Shown here one piece after another: positions 62,087 to 64,000 of a stretch of DNA of 64,000 nucleotides (its first letter is position 1; each line of letters begins with the position of its first letter). The notes beneath the pieces are model-generated. The model saw nothing but the letters and a program-made list of their open reading frames with translations, had not been told where the DNA came from and did no database searches. The stretch covers positions 62,001 through 126,000 of the forward strand of contig JAEPRB010000044.1 of NCBI GenBank assembly GCA_016758965.1, read 5' to 3'. The position numbers and the translations under genes were made by a program. The stretch comes from Circinella minor (taxonomy: Eukaryota > Mucoromycota > Mucoromycetes > Mucorales > Lichtheimiaceae).

Positions 62087-62247
62087 AATATGTATTGAAT
62101 GAATAGGGTGAAGTATATCTGAAGTTCAGCACAGTTGAAGCAGGAGGAAAAGCTTTAGCATCATTAAATGGAAGATGGTTTGGTGGTAAACAGATTACAG
62201 CTGTCTTTGTACCTGAAGCGGTTTATGATGCCAAATTCTCGTTGTAA
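59617..62247 (+). CDS. RBM39/Rsd1-type SR-like splicing factor with three RRMs
   Basis: The start is ATG 59617 ([18 protein letters not shown]) and the stop is TAA at 62245-62247. At least eleven short exons are visible. An Arg/Ser-rich domain (59999-60232, many SRS and RRRSRS motifs) is followed by RRM1 ([20 protein letters not shown], then [20 protein letters not shown]), RRM2 ([40 protein letters not shown]) and a C-terminal RRM of the U2AF-homology type ([54 protein letters not shown]). This order is that of human RBM39/CAPER-alpha and fission yeast Rsd1, nuclear factors that bridge U1 and U2 snRNP components during spliceosome assembly. The GRWFGG loop is the family mark that binds tryptophan-containing ligand peptides. 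The gene looks complete and functional, and converges on MCM3. Confidence 0.93.
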
Positions 62248-62857
62248 TAAATGATGTGGGTTCTTTTATGCAAAAAAAAAAAATCATGATTTTTTTAACT
62301 CTTCACTCTTTTTTTTTTTTTTTATATACTCTCCAAACAAAATTTCTTTCTCTTTAGTTGAAAACATTCTTTCAATCCATGTGTATGCACACACATTCCC
62401 CTCTCTCAAATCACTCTTTTTCGTAATAAAAGGTCTTCCTCTCACTTATTTGGATCCATTAAAAATCTTGTTTAAAAGGTAAAAAAAAAAAAAAAAATTG
62501 TGAATATGTTGTTGAGCTGTTGTCTTTTTCACCGTATACCATCATCATCATATAAATTAGTTTTGGTTACTACTACTGCTTTTGTCGCAAAGAGGAGACT
62601 CCCTTGGCTATTTTTTTTTCTCTTAATATCCAAGCAGCAACAACAAATTCGAGGGATGTTTTATTACATTAACACACATACGCAGATGTATTTTTATATA
62701 TTTATTTTGTTATTTAATAATAATAATAATAATACTAATATTATAGCTAATTACATATTCTTTTTATTTGATAAAAAAAAAAGAAAAGGGGAACAAGGAA
62801 AAAAAAAAGTGAGAGAAAGAGTTGAAAGTATGGCCAGATGATAAAAAATATTTTTGT
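62248..62857. other. Convergent 3' region between RBM39-like and MCM3 genes
   Basis: It contains poly-A/T tracts near 62270-62320 and 62480-62498, an AAT microsatellite at ~62717-62735, and an A/G-rich block just before the MCM3 stop. The 113-codon plus-strand frame (62500-62841) is low-complexity and rejected as a gene. Confidence 0.6.

Positions 62858-64000
<1,143 letters not shown>

Noticed and set aside
62500..62841. 113-codon plus-strand frame between convergent genes
   Set aside because: It is composed largely of Asn, Lys, Phe and Ile runs from microsatellite and homopolymer DNA in a 3' flanking region.

Overview
This 64 kb window looks like nuclear DNA from a zygomycete fungus, most likely Mucoromycota/Mucorales. 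It is AT-rich. Genes are compact and carry many short introns with GTAAGT-like donors and TACTAA(C/T)-like branch sites. Proteins are rich in Gln, Asn and Ser homopolymers. The gene content also fits: Cdc25-like RasGEF with SH3 and WW domains, Fab1-like lipid kinase, MedA-type regulator, Vip1-like RRM protein, fungal Zn2Cys6 factor. The species cannot be named from the sequence. All calls come from reading the sequence; no database search was run.

Left arm (1-11.4 kb, mostly minus strand): the 5' end of a RasGEF running off the left edge; a large Fab1/PIKfyve-like phosphoinositide kinase without a visible FYVE finger; a tiny plus-strand gene that may encode an N-myristoylated, Cys-tailed protein; and an Mss4-type PI4P 5-kinase. 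Two successive phosphoinositide-kinase genes and a Ras exchange factor make this a membrane-signalling neighbourhood.

Middle-left (11.4-33 kb): a 4.6 kb gene-poor stretch, a Vip1-like RRM gene, a multi-exon gene whose C-terminus resembles FANCA of the Fanconi anaemia core complex, a second gene-poor stretch, an Fe(II)/2-oxoglutarate xanthine dioxygenase, a secreted GH20 beta-hexosaminidase, a TMEM14 membrane protein and a GHSMGG serine hydrolase.

Centre (33-41 kb): a Zn2Cys6 transcription factor whose finger is split over four exons, one of 11 nt, converging on a large DH-domain RhoGEF.

Repeat-rich island (41-57 kb): a 0.45 kb direct repeat flanks one copy of a ~2.55 kb unit that recurs about 11.4 kb away. 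One arm of the short repeat carries a 965 bp TA-flanked element whose uninserted site survives in the other arm. Next come a DDE transposase relic with its catalytic core deleted, an F-box gene, a short tandem array with T-arm-like motifs, and two nested elements whose ends are built from GC-rich 14-mers folded as hairpins.

Right arm (57-64 kb): a MedA-like regulator, an RBM39/Rsd1-like splicing factor, and the 3' half of MCM3 running off the right edge.
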